A DNA stretch of 64,000 nt. It comes from Gerris lacustris (taxonomy: Eukaryota > Arthropoda > Insecta > Hemiptera > Gerridae). This document shows, in pieces, positions 34,787 to 45,525 of this stretch. Position 1 is the first letter of the stretch. Each line of letters opens with the position of its first letter. The notes below the pieces were generated by a model. It did no database searches and was not told the origin of the DNA. It saw nothing but the letters and a program-made list of their open reading frames with translations. The stretch spans positions 48,397,177-48,461,176 of the forward strand of contig OX578284.1 in NCBI GenBank assembly GCA_951217055.1. The letters are read 5' to 3'. The position numbers were made by a program, and so were the translations under genes.

Positions 34787-36534
34787 TTACATTTTGCATT
34801 GAGTCATGGTTTTGGGGATGCATTGGTAAGATTCAGGTGCAAAAGCTTCTCCGGCCGGGCAGTCAAGATTACTTCTGATAGTAATGGGAGGGTTAGGTGG
34901 GTAGGTGTACGTGATGCACTGATAAAATTTGGTGCAGTCCGCTAAATCCGCCATTAAACCGTCATTCTCACAAAGAGGTTCGCAAATCTGGGAAGTCGAG
35001 TTGAGTTTGTAGGTACCGGGACAACGAGAAACTACCATTGGATGGCCACCGGAACAGTAAGTGAAGTAATGGGTGTCTCCCATTTCTAATTTGGTACCGC
35101 TTACACCTGCGCAATTGACGTTATAGCTGCATTCCGCTCCAACTCTACATTCGTTCTTCTCGGGATCGTAGACCTGTTTGTCGGCGCATTTGAACATCTG
35201 CGATTGGTAGTTGTTGCACGCGTGGTATATTGTACAATTGAGGGGATCGGGGTAGTAGCCGCCCTCAGTGGGACAGACGAAGTTATCTGACTGACCACAT
35301 GTGTCATCGGGTACAGACGAGCATGTTCCGGAAGCCGCATTGCAGTAAGGTGTGTCAGTAGGACAGGGTGTAGAATGCAGGGGGACGTATCCTGTTGCTG
35401 TGGGCCTGCAGACTTGAGAGGTACCACAATCAGCGCAGCTAAACATTCCGCTACACGTAGATGGAGCTTTCGTTGTTGTTATTGGTGTGGGAGTTGTAGA
35501 TGTCGTTGTTGGTTTGGGAGTTGGTTTAGTTGAAGGTTCTGTAAATGTGGTGGTTATATAAGCTGGTGTGGTATCAACGGTGGGATATGTTGGTGCATCT
35601 GTTCTGGCAAAAATCGGGAATGATCTTGGAAGGGCAGGGAACTTTTGACTACGATGTCCTGTCAAACCATTGGCAATCCAATCTGGGTCATGAAACTGAC
35701 CTAAACATCCCCACACCTGCAACAAATTTAATAAAATTTATATTATGAACATTAAATGTCACTCGTCGAAAAGCACAATAATAACACAGTTCAGATAAAG
35801 TTTAAAAATTTGGTTTTCATAACTGAAATGTATGTATTTTCATAAACATTTCGTCAATTTAGCTTAATTTTTTTTTTATATAGAATAACATTTTTGATGT
35901 AGAATAAAACGATTTTACTACGTTTTTATTAGCTTGCTTTCTTGTTTGTTTGTTTGTTTGTCCGGTACAAATCTTGCAATCGATTTTTAACTAACTTCCC
36001 GAGTAGCTAAACATTTGAAACTTTTAGAATAGCTCAGAACACTATGACAATGCATAATTTAATTCTTTTAGCCATCTTTCAGCAGAATTTAATTAGTTTT
36101 CAGCAAATTTTGCTGTATGGAAAGTTAGTTCGAAAAAAATCCGCAAGTTATTTTATTTGTTTTAACATATCCCATAGTATTTACAATCTTCATTTTTATG
36201 GGTTTCAAATTTGTGATTTTTTATTAAGAGGTAAATATTGAATGACAGCGAAAAAGGAAAAGTAAACAAAGAAATAAATTAATTGACGTGTGACACCCAG
36301 ATTTGTATACACTTGTGTCCTAGGTATAGGTTTAATTTTTCTGCATCTGTACTTCTTTACTTGTACACATTTTTCTTTTTCTTCTCTTACTGTCCCTACA
36401 CAGGGGCATATCAATGGCACGGTTTAGATTCGGTGTTGGTGAGATCCGTTGTACAAAGATTTGTCCTTTTATAGGTTTAAGATCAGCTTTCTAGATGGTT
36501 GTCATTATTATGTGAACTAAATAAATTCGGAACT

Positions 36535-36572
<38 letters not shown>

Positions 36573-39304
36573 CACTAACATTATATATAACAATCTCAAT
36601 TATATTATTAAGATTTCATATGATTCAACAGAAAATTTAAAAACGTAGTATATAAAAAGTTATTTTTATCTTGTAATTTTTTAATATAGCTTGTGTAAAA
36701 ATTAATGGATTTGGCTAATTGTTTTCTTCTTTTAATGTCCACGATATAATGTTAAATTATATATTGTTAAATCATTAGTTAAAATAAGGATTTTTCTTTT
36801 TTTAAGTTTTTGGTAGTTTTCATACTACGGAAAGTTAAATTTTAATTTAAATCAAATTATAATTATTATTAACTACGGGAAACAGACAGTGAAAAATACA
36901 CATCCCGGCACAGGAGTGTATTTTTCACTGTCTGTTTCCCGTAGTTAATAATAATTATAATTTGATTTAAAATAAGGATTTTTGTTATTTAAAGACAGTT
37001 ATTAACCAATACAACATCAAATTATAATTATGTATATTTCTTTGAATAATAAGTTCTTTTAAATTAAACCATTTAACTAAACACTTTTGTCTCAAAATTA
37101 TGATATTTCCTTAGATTGTTACTCCCTATGTATGAATAATTATATACATTTGTATTCTAAAAAAACAAAACATAGGGGAGTAACAATCTAAGGAAGTATC
37201 ATAATTTTGTCTCAAAATTATGATACTTCCTTAGATTGTTACTCCCCTATGTTTTGTTTTTTTAGAATACAAATGGATATAATTATTCATACATTCCTTT
37301 GTCTAAATAACTATTAAGAAAAAGGGATGTTTAGTGTTGTCCAATGAACTTTGGGGCGAAGGAATATCAACACTTCTGTTTTTATAAGGGGAGTAACAGT
37401 CTAAAGAAGAAACCTAATAACACATTCTTTAGATTGTTACTCCCTTCTATTTTTTATAAGGAGAATTACAGTCTAAAGAAGAACCCTAATAACACATTCT
37501 TCAGATTGTTACTCCCTTCTATTTTTTATAAGGAGAGTTACAGTCTAAAACAGAACATTCATGACACCTTCTTTGGATTGTTACTCCCTTCTGTTTTTTA
37601 TAAGGGGAGTAAAAGTCTAAAGAAGAACATTCCTGACACTTTCTTTAGATTGTTACTCCCATCTTTTTTTTTATAAGGGGTGTAACAGCCTTGGTAAGTA
37701 GATACAAATATAACTGTGTCATTTCTGATTTACATTTCTACGCCTATTGTATTTTTGTTATAATTATTTGTATACCTAAAAAGAACAATGGCTGCACTAT
37801 GAAATATTGTATAAGGAATTTGTTACATTATTATTACTTCCGAGTTTACCGAAGCATTGTGAAAAATTAAATTTTTATTATTGTGTTATACTAGTGTTGT
37901 ATAAATTTGCTTATTGCGAATATTACTATATTAATATAATTAAATTTGTTATTTATTATGTATTAATTTTGGTATTTATAAGTGTATATTGTGTTTCTAA
38001 TACTCAATAAAGTAGTAATAAAGAAACATAATGAGAAATAATTCATCAATAAACCATAAATAATAATAATGCGTAAACTAGTAAATCAATTTTAACTGAG
38101 TGCAAATAACTTTACATTTGTATGTGTATATTTGTATAGTTAATTTAAGTTGTGTGTATAACCTACAACATGTAAACTAGACCATCATTAAATATGTGTG
38201 TGAAACTAGTAGGTGCAATTATAACTGTACTTTTTTAGGGTTTCGCTGGTAAAACCAAAAAAAGAAACCCTTTTAGTTTCGTTCCTGCGTGACAGTCTGT
38301 CACGCTTAACGCATTAAAAAGTGAACTGGAAAATAATTAAATAATACAATTACTATAATAAACATTCACTCGTAAATGAACTGTGTGGTATCAATATATA
38401 ACTGTGTACTTTTTGTTTTGGTTGTATATTTATGGCGTTATTGTGTGCAGAAGATATAAAAAAAAGCAAACTAGACTGTAATTTAATAATACAATTATTA
38501 TTATAGGGTAGTGTTCGTAAATGAATTATGGGGTATCAGAATATAACTGTGTACATTTTGTTTTGGTGGTGTATAGAAGTTATAAAGAAGTAAACTAGAC
38601 ATTTTAAATAAATAAAATTTCAAGATAAAAAGAACTGTTTATATAGACGTTTTTAAATTTTCTGTTGAATCGTATGTAATGTTGATAATATAATTGTTAT
38701 TGTTATATAATATATAAAAAAAAAGTTCTGAATTTATTTACTTCACATAAATGACAACCATCTAGAGAGCTGATCTTAAACCTATAAAAGGACAAATCTT
38801 TGTACAACGGATCTCCCCAACAGCAAATCTAAACCGTGCCATCGATATATTTCAAATAATATAATTGATAAATAATATAATCGATATATTTCCTGTTTTG
38901 TTGTCATTCAATGTTTATCTCTTATTTATAAAAATCACAAATTTGAAACCCGTCAAAATGAAGATTGCTTAAATATGGGACATGGCATAACAAATAAAAT
39001 ACCTTGCGGATATTTTCCGAACTAACTTTCCATACAGCAAAATTTGCTGAAAACCAATTAAATTCTGCTTAATGATGGCTAAAAGTATTAAAATAATGCA
39101 TTGTCATCGTGTTCTGAGCTATGCTAAAAGTTACAAATGTCTAGATATTCGGGTAGTTAGTTAGAAATCGATTGCTAGATTTGTACCGGACAAACAAACA
39201 AACAAGAAAGCAAGCTAATAAAAACGTAGTAAAAATGATCTATTAGAAGCTCATAATTTGTATAAACTACTCACCAAACAAAGAAGAAGAGTAATTTTAA
39301 TCAT
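34787..39304 (-). CDS. Secreted chitin-binding (peritrophin-type) protein, two exons
   Basis: The gene is spliced as exon 1 39304-39275 and exon 2 35716-34787 (TAA at 34789-34787), giving 319 residues. Exon 1 encodes MIKITLLLCL and ends at a GTGAGT donor. Exon 2 follows a TTGTTGCAG acceptor in phase 0 and continues VWGCLGQFHD, which completes a typical signal peptide of about 16 residues. Residues about 52-97 are a Thr/Pro-rich, mucin-like linker. Residues 98-142 form a Cys-rich module that is not clearly a chitin-binding fold. Residues 158-206 are a good CBM14/peritrophin-A domain, with cysteines at 158, 171, 177, 187, 200 and 206 and aromatic residues including Tyr174. Residues 212-259 and 259-317 are two more Cys-rich units, the last with CTKFYQC. 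Family knowledge says such proteins bind chitin in the gut peritrophic matrix or cuticle; which of the two applies here is not shown. Exon 2 is noticeably richer in GC than its surroundings. The splice model is inferred without transcript data but both boundaries are canonical. Confidence 0.9.
35905..36680 (+). mobile_element. Family B copy in the intron
   Basis: It starts ttactacgtttttattagc with a short (GTTT)n run and ends aaaatttaaaaacgtagtat. About 150 bases at 36268-36415 differ from the other copies and replace the usual AT-rich centre, so this copy carries an insertion or exchange. A poly-T run of about 33 bases occupies 36540-36572. Confidence 0.8.
36796..36966. mobile_element. Palindromic element, copy 2, with 17-base flanking repeats
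   Basis: The palindrome is 36847-36970, with arms of about 57 bases around a short loop (cggcaca). The upstream 50 bases (taagtttttggtagttttca onward) match copy 1 at 9545. TTAAAATAAGGATTTTT occurs at 36779-36795 and again at 36967-36983, as an exact 17-base flanking direct repeat. The arms differ from those of copy 1 at about six places, yet both arms carry the same change. Confidence 0.8.
37093..37330. mobile_element. Palindromic MITE related to 12410-12662
   Basis: ttatgatatttccttagatt and its complement close an inner hairpin at about 37095-37208. A second inverted copy (37210-37300) follows head to tail. The shared core is ccttagattgttactcccct next to gtttttttagaatacaaatg. The sequence aactattaagaaaaagggatgt at its right matches, inverted, 12570-12600. 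Confidence 0.75.
37381..37690. repeat. 72-bp tandem array of palindromic units
   Basis: The units begin with tataagg at 37383, 37455, 37527, 37599 and 37672, a period of 72, 72, 72 and 73 bases. Each unit holds ggggagtaacagtctaaaga and, about 20 bases on, tctttagattgttactccc, so each folds into a hairpin. The single unit of this kind in the MITE at 12410-12662 is its likely source. Because 72 is divisible by three, a 110-codon frame with repeated SLKKxPNNTFFRLLLPSIFY runs through it. I read that as a by-product. Confidence 0.85.
37691..38334. other. Intron DNA, little assigned
   Basis: 38235-38330 (tagggtttcgctggtaaaac through cgtgacagtctgtcacgc) resembles the repeat at 52828-52900 in layout. 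The rest is AT-rich and unassigned. Confidence 0.35.
38335..39238 (-). mobile_element. Family B, longest copy, reverse
   Basis: The core lies at 38622-39235, from tcaagataaaaagaactgtt to acaaacaagaaagcaagct and aaaaacgtag. The extension 38335-38621 holds two degenerate units of about 140 bases, each with cgtaaatgaa.t.tg.ggtat, tataactgtgtac and tttgttttgg. The extension matches the DNA between the two tandem copies at 14215-14352, so it belongs to the element. It lies in inverted orientation to the copy at 35905. Confidence 0.75.
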
Positions 39305-39360
39305 TTTCACTGATAGTAATTTTTACTTGTTGCAAGTGACGACTCAATCAATGTTACCAA

Positions 39361-39370
39361 CCTTTATATA
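39361..39370 (-). promoter_or_regulatory. TATA box of the chitin-binding gene
   Basis: On the minus strand TATATAAAGG lies about 57 bases upstream of the proposed ATG at 39304. This spacing suits a short 5' leader. A possible arthropod initiator, ATCAGT (39313-39308), lies just before the start codon, but it is further from the TATA box than usual, so the true start of transcription is unresolved. Confidence 0.6.
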
Positions 39371-40060
39371 CAAATGTGATATAGTCTGTAGATTATCATT
39401 TAATTAACCTTCATTTATTGATTAAAAATATGAGATAACAATAAAAGAAACTACATTATTAAAAATAAATCAATATAATTAATTGTACTTAAACATATTT
39501 ATATTTTTAACACAATACGACAATTATTTATACACGATTTGTTTCCTCGAACAATTAAGAAAATACAACCCACTTGTAACCACTTTTAAACCACTTACGT
39601 TTAAAAGAAATAAATCTGGTTAGTAAAATTATTTTAAAAAAATAATAAAAAAAGAAATCAATTGTAGCTTTGATAATCGACAAAAATAAGCTCTAGAAAC
39701 GAGATTTTTTTTTTTTTTTTTAATTAATGGATTTCATATTACAATGATATGAATGAAAAAATCATATGTTAACAATAATTAAAACGTCTTTACATTCTTA
39801 GAAAATTATTTCCTCAATGATATAATTGAGGAGATTATATTCGAAGAAATTAGTTCTTGACATTATTAATGTGCTATTTTTATGATTTTATATAATATGT
39901 ATTATGTGTGTGTATGAAAACAACCAAAATCAGGGGATAAATAAATTGTCTTTCATATGGGCAAAAGGGGGAAATAAAATTTGCTAATATTATCTTATAA
40001 GAAACCACGACAAAAAACAAAAATTGCTGAGTTGTGAGTTGCAGATTTGGTTAAGACCTA
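39371..40060. other. Upstream flank of the chitin-binding gene
   Basis: AT-rich and without a recognisable gene or repeat. Homopolymer runs lie near 39704-39720. Any enhancer of the gene would be expected here or in the intron, but no motif can be defended. Confidence 0.35.
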
Positions 40061-40442
40061 ATGGCCCGCCGTTCCAAAACTCACAACGTGGAAGGGAACT
40101 CAGTTGGTCCGGTGTGGCTCAACGCGAGCCCTGCTAGTTCTTCGACAAGTTTAAAATCCACGACTCCGCGCTACGGAGTCGAGGCGTGTCCTTCCGTCTG
40201 TGGTCTATCCCCGCGCCGATCTATAGCTCTTATTTTTTTTACCATCATTATAATATTTAAACTATAATATTTTTAGAGTCAACAAATATTTTTTAAATAT
40301 TATAATGATGGTTAAAAATATAGAAGCTATAGCTCGGCGCAGGGATTGACCAACGGAAGGCGGAAGGCCAAGCCGTCTGTGGTCAATCCCTGTGCCGAGC
40401 TATAGCTCGTATATTTTTAACCATCATTATAATATTAAGAAT
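40061..40442. mobile_element. Fold-back element with three copies of one arm
   Basis: gtggtctatccccgcgccga (40202 on, plus strand) recurs inverted at about 40290-40355 and direct at about 40382-40440 (gtggtcaatccctgtgccga). Each is followed by ctatagct and accatcattataatatt. The GC-rich head at 40061-40200 (gactccgcgctacggagtcg) also contains a hairpin. The 68-codon frame here is repeat-derived. Confidence 0.7.
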
Positions 40443-40639
40443 TTTTTTTTTACTCTAAAACCTTATGGAAAAGGTACACAACATTTCCTAAAAGTACCTA
40501 TGGTCAAATATTGTTTTTTTTGTTTTTCTTCTATAGCTTTTGAAATAATAATTATCGTAGCCTATATTTGGGGACTTTTGTACATCTCAAGTTCTACTGG
40601 TAGTTGTAAGGACTTTTTTCCTTTTCCTCATCTATGGTA

Positions 40640-41279
40640 GGAAAAGTTATGTTTTCACCCAAACATTTGTTTCGAGGTTTCAACTGTTTTCAATTATCCG
40701 TTTTGGGTGTTTTTAAGATCTCCTGAGGGGTTTTCAGCATGACATCTGTTCTGTATGTGGGTATGTGTATTGTGTATATATGTATGTGTGTTATCATCAT
40801 AGCGCCCAGGGTATTTAATCTAGACAGTTGAAACTTGTCTTCTGACAAAAAAATCATTCCTTATTTCTAGTTGTTTCGCCCGGAAAATCAACATTTTCCG
40901 CTATCTTGAACATGGTCACCGCCATCTCAAAATGGTCCAATCGAGTTGAAATTTCGCATGAATGTATCTCTCTATATGATAGATCAACTACATTTCATCT
41001 TGATATTAACCATTATTTTGAAGTTATCGATTTTTTAATTTTGAAACTTTGACGGTTAATAATACCGAAAGTATAAAAACGTTTTTGACATATAACATAT
41101 CGTTGAACCGGTAAAAAACAAGGAACAAATAAAAAAAAAATAAAAAACTCAGGAATTTCCAAAGATTAGCTTAAAAGCTATAAACAAACATAATAATTAA
41201 TAAGTACGATACTTTTGTTAAATTTCAAAGTTTGTTTAAATCTGTCAAAATACCGCCAAAATTTAAATAATAAAATAAA
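40640..41279. repeat. Possible dispersed repeat fragment
   Basis: gcgcccagggtatttaatct and ggtcaccgccatctcaaaatgg followed by gttgaaatttcgcatgaatg are typical of insect repeats and are partly echoed at 18720-18840. The boundaries cannot be fixed. No gene. Confidence 0.35.
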
Positions 41280-41850
41280 ATAGACTGCCAATTAGTGTGG
41301 CACACAGCTTCCTCGCATCCTATCATGTACTTTATTCTTTATTACTTTATTGTTTTACTGATTATTGTGTAGAAACTATTAATAGTTTTTAGCGATCTTT
41401 AACACTTCATAGCGGTGTCGCTGTTGGTTTTACTAAAAAATTGTATTTGAAAAAAATGATTGTCTCATTGAATAGATGAAGCTTGATATTTTTCCCGACC
41501 TAAAATTCCAATTTAAAATTTGAAGTTCACGTTTACGCGGGCGTTGCGAGTGAACGCTTGAAGGGATAACGTTGTCCAACGAACTCGTCCTGGGCATTGG
41601 TGAAATGAACATGTCTATTAAATTTCATCAAAATCGGTCGTCTTTTACTCAAGTTATCGTCACACGTTTCATAATTCGCGGACACACAGACCGACAGAAA
41701 GACAGACAGAAAGACACGAAACCAAAAATGTTCCCTGATGTCTGAAACGGATTTCTGTCTTGGAATTTTTATAATCGGAGACGTAAAAGTTTTTCGTTCT
41801 CTAAAGTGAACACAATGCTTCCTTTACCTTCGGTATGCTCGGAAGCAAAA
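41280..41850 (-). mobile_element. Family A, full-length variant
   Basis: It starts tagactgccaattagtgtgg and ends with cttcggtatgctcggaag. The middle (41390-41660) differs from 32633-33190 and instead carries tgtcgctgttggttttacta and gataacgttgtccaac, a block shared with 33990-34130 and 53860-54090. The family therefore exists in at least two subtypes that share ends but not centres. Confidence 0.8.
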
Positions 41851-42334
41851 AGAAATTAAATTTGTTTTGAAAAATGATATTAAAAAAAAAAAAAAAAAAA
41901 AATCAGTAAGTTCAAAACAATCACCTATTCAAGTACTGATCGCGAACAATGCTGCTTTCTCCTCCTGCTTCGCAGCAGGAGACACGCCGCTTTGGTGGTC
42001 TCAGAAATGAGGCAAAGTTCCGAGATATCCAGTACCGATTTTTTTTTATCTATCGTTTAAAAGCCCTTGAAATATTGTAAAAATTGCTTGTTTCTTCCTG
42101 ACTCACTTGATCAATTTTTGCATCACCCATATTTTAAAATTACGGAAAACAAATATTTTGAATTCCTTCCGGCAAACAACGTGTCCGTGCCCCGGGGTAC
42201 GAGGCACCTCTATGGACTCAGCCCGTCCCCAGAGTTCTATATAATATGCTCCCATATTAAATATATTTGACAATTCTTGTCCTGGTCCCATCCTGTGCAC
42301 GGCACACTCTAACATAAATATACCTTTAATCTTA
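41851..42334. other. No gene recognised
   Basis: Contains a hairpin at about 41958-41980 (CTCCTGCT / AGCAGGAG). Frames at 42067-42270 and 42103-42399 overlap on opposite strands and have no motif. Confidence 0.35.
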
Positions 42335-42479
42335 AGGCCCCCATACGCGATCAAACATTTTGCGCAAACATTATATATAGGCAAATATAGGCTATACACT
42401 ATACATACACGTCAAACATCAAACAGCCCCATACATGGTCAAAATGTTTGCGCAAACATTTGACCGTATATGTGGGCCT
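42335..42479. mobile_element. AGGCCCCCATACACG MITE, copy 2
   Basis: It begins aggcccccatacgcgatcaa after TTA (42332-42334) and ends gtatatgtgggcct before TTA (42480-42482). The interior is catttt..gcgcaaac-type inverted repeats. PIF/Harbinger-type by its target site. Compare 14793-15716 and 57120-57283. Confidence 0.8.
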
Positions 42480-43477
42480 TTAAATTTATATACTTTGTTT
42501 TGTTTCCATTGAGTTTAATAGCAAATATGTATTTTGATGTTCTTGTTCAAATGCTCGAAGGATATAATAGTCAAATAAGGTGATAATATAATATCATGTT
42601 CGTTGATTAATTTAATTAAATCTGCACGAGGTACTATTCATTGTTTGTGCTCGGTTGCCACAAATATTAAATGAAGGAATGAAAACGAGGCAAATAAATT
42701 GTAAATAGTTTTTATTATTAATTAGTTTGCTTTGAAGAAGCAACTTAATAGTTTTTCTCTGTTAATTTATAATCATGAAATTATCCTTCAGCATTTTAAC
42801 GCATGAGCTGCATCAAATGAATATTTAATGTGCTTTAAACGTCAAAATATCAAAGACACGTGTAATGTTTTTTCTATTATGTAAACATTTAATTTATGCT
42901 TATTAAATTAAAATATATTTATTTTGAAGTCAGATTTGTTCTTTCTCGAATTCGTGAAACATTCAAACAAAAACATATTGGGGTGTAATGCTTGCCTAAA
43001 ATAATGTTATAAGAGTAAGCATTCCTTATCGCTTTACCATTTAATATTGTTAATAATTAAGAATTTAAATAAGGCTGAATTATTTAATAATTAGATAATT
43101 TTCACATACAATATTTAATCCAAACTGATATTAGTATGATTGATTTTTTTTTTTTTTTTTTTTTTTTGAACGATTATTAATTTTAACTTTGTAAAAATTA
43201 AGCTGTAGAGAAAGGTTAATTTCTCCTTATAACTATACAAATAGGTAAAACCAATAACATAATTTAAGAAATTACTCAACATATTTGATTTTATCAGTTG
43301 TATTATACGTGATGAAACATATTATTATTGTTATAAACATATAATTGTTGTTGCATATTATTATTATTTATTGCCTAACAATCCTGGTGAACCAAGGAAT
43401 ACATGGTAAAAGTTTCATTCATAAAAGTTTCGAATTTTTCGATCCGATAGTTTTTGGAGATTAACGTTTAAATAATA
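42480..43477. other. AT-rich, no gene recognised
   Basis: Nothing beyond homopolymer runs (a T run at 43146-43167) is supported. Confidence 0.3.
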
Positions 43478-43810
43478 GTACATTACGCGTCGAGTGCAGA
43501 AAGTAGCATTTTGCATGCGAGTGTGGAGTTTGCACCCGAGCGATAGCGAGGGTAGTAAAACCACACAAACAATGCAAAATGCCGTTTTCGCACGAGTTGC
43601 GTACCGTACTTTATCTACGATTGTTAGATATAAATAATAAATACAGAAAAAAATAAACTTGCTGTATGTAAGTTCCTATCTCTCTCTTGATAAAGTAAAG
43701 ATGGCATTTATTCTTGAGTTGTATATTTTGCCGAATAATTATTTCTGGGGGAGTATTATTCTCCACATTTTCGTCAAAGTCACTTGATTCACTTATTGCA
43801 TTTCACTTAT
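43478..43810 (+). repeat. Family C, copy 2
   Basis: It runs gtacattacgcgtcgagtgc, the long hairpin around gcattttgc, then aaacttgctgtatgtaagtt and ttcgtcaaagtcacttgatt. It is about 90% like the copies at 2488 and 58701 and truncated at the right. Shadow frames on the minus strand are not genes. Confidence 0.8.
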
Positions 43811-44737
43811 TATTATGTATTAGAAATCAGTCTCTATGTTTCCTATTATTATGCCAAAGTAAATAAATTGCCTTAACAGTTTCGTTTCCAAAACCGTCAT
43901 AGAAAAGAATTAAGACAATATATATATTTTAACTGATCAATTTCGCGCATTTCCTAACAAATTATAAGACAATCATGTACTGTTATAGTATATTTTATTT
44001 AAGTATTTTCTTCCTAGTTATAATAATAATAACTTCTTATTTGTGTTTAGAGTTTAGGTTTTCCTGGTGGTTTGAATGCATTTGGATTACCATAAAAAAT
44101 CAATAAAATTACTTTTATAACTAAAAATGTGCTTTATTTACTTGATGCAAAATAGTTATAATAATTTTAATTGACGTAAGAGAATGAATAATTTATTTTT
44201 TAATTTTTTTAATTTGAATTAATTTAAAACCACATTGTTGACTGCAAAACATGAAAATTCAATTTCCCTTGTAGCTGTTATAATAAATCTTGAGTTTAAT
44301 CCAATTAAAACGTCGAAAGCGGTTTGACGTGGTTTTCAAGTGCTCGGTTGTCTGGAAGTGTTGAGTAAAAAATCACACTCTAGTGACTAGTGCGTGATTC
44401 CCCTATATTTCCTGTGGTTTAATTAATTTTGTCTCGGCGTCGCAATTCTTGTTAGGCTAAGCCGGCTTGCATTTGATCCCCCCCCCCCCCCCCCAACCTA
44501 CACTATTGTGTTTGTGGCTTAAATACTTTGTCTTGCCACCGTAAAATTCTAGTGTGAGGAATCCCTCTGTTGTTTTGTTTTATAATACCCTTTTCCTCTT
44601 ATCCCGGATCTTATCCTCAGAATGAATACAGAATTAATTTATATTCAAATGCCCACTATATATTTTGTATTCAAGTTAATTACAATTGTAAGAGGATTTA
44701 TAATACTTGTTCTATTTGTTTGTCTATAGAATATTTT
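43811..44737. other. No gene recognised
   Basis: AT-rich DNA with a poly-C run (about 44479-44494). No coding or repeat boundary is supported. Confidence 0.3.
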
Positions 44738-45525
44738 TGCTTTCGAGTTTGCTGAAGGTACGGAACGCTAATGTGATCGTTCTGAAAAACAAATTTGTCT
44801 CTTTTCTCCGAATTCAAATCCGTTTGACATCAGGGAACATTTTTGGTTCCGTGTCTGTGTGTCGGTCTGTCGCTCATTTTAGCGAACCAACATCTCTTAA
44901 AAACTACTCGAATGATTTTGATGAAATTTAAGTGGTAGGTCATAATTAGCCCATAGTTGGTCTCATATAAGTTTCAACCTTTTCTTATTTGTTTCTCTTC
45001 AACATGCGCACAAACACACATTTATTTACACCTCTGCTCTTCTGATTTTTATGAAATTTGGATATTTTGCCAAAAGTAGCCCGCTCATATCCCCAGTCCC
45101 CAGATTTATTTCAACCGTCTGCGTGAGACGAAATGGTCGTTAAACATGACTCCCCTCCTAGTTGTATTTCAACCAAGAGTGTCATTATCATGGTTTCCAG
45201 GCCGAAACCTGGTGGCGCCACTCTTTCGAGGAGCTTCCCATTTGATTAAAGAATGCTGGGTGGACATTGAGCGGGAGGCCCAGCCCGGGAATCGAACCCA
45301 GAGCTGTGGTCAAAATCGGTGACCCATCCATCTTCTGACTCTACTCGAGGCTGCTTAACTTGTCTTATCGCAAGTCGAGCGTAGTAGCCTCCAAGCCACC
45401 CCCCCCCCCCCCCGAAAATATGTCAATAGTAGTAGGCTGTAAAAGCGCATAAAATCATTAAAGTACATGAAATGGGACGCGAAGAAGCTATGTGGCACAC
45501 TAATTTGCAGACAATTTATTATTTC
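44738..45525 (+). mobile_element. Family A copy interrupted by a SINE-like insert
   Basis: The family A part starts tttcgagtttgctgaaggta and runs to about 45130 (ttcaaccgtctgcg). The distal end (agctatgtggcacactaatt) reappears at 45425-45525. Between them lies the tRNA-related insert at about 45150-45415. Confidence 0.75.
45150..45415 (-). mobile_element. tRNA-related SINE-like insert
   Basis: On the minus strand it contains TGGGTTCGATTCCCG (45300-45286), a perfect Pol III B-box consensus (GGTTCGANTCC). Moderately GC-rich sequence precedes it. The A-box is not certain. A poly-C run at about 45398-45413 marks one edge. It is different in sequence from the SINE at 25530-25910. Confidence 0.6.

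Larger units (their letters stand above)
35717..39274 (-). other. Intron of the chitin-binding gene, filled with repeats
   Basis: This 3558-base intron splits the signal peptide from the mature protein. It contains, in + coordinates, a family B copy (35905-36680), a hairpin element (36796-36966), a palindromic MITE with a 72-bp array (37093-37690), and a family B copy with an extension in the opposite orientation (38335-39238). Very little of the intron is left unassigned. An early phase-0 intron within the signal peptide is common in insect secreted-protein genes. Confidence 0.8.

Noticed and set aside
34763..34945. 60-codon plus-strand frame, and plus or minus frames at 35101-35427 and 35545-35748
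   Set aside because: Shadows of exon 2 of the chitin-binding gene on the other strand or in another frame.
37344..37676. 110-codon frame with four repeated SLKKxPNNTFFRLLLPSIFY units
   Set aside because: It is fully explained by the 72-bp palindromic DNA array, whose period is divisible by three. It lies in an intron on the opposite strand and has no promoter or splice context.
37381..37690. CRISPR-like array appearance (palindromic units at regular spacing)
   Set aside because: The spacers are as repetitive as the repeats, the units derive from a MITE, and the DNA is eukaryotic with no cas genes.
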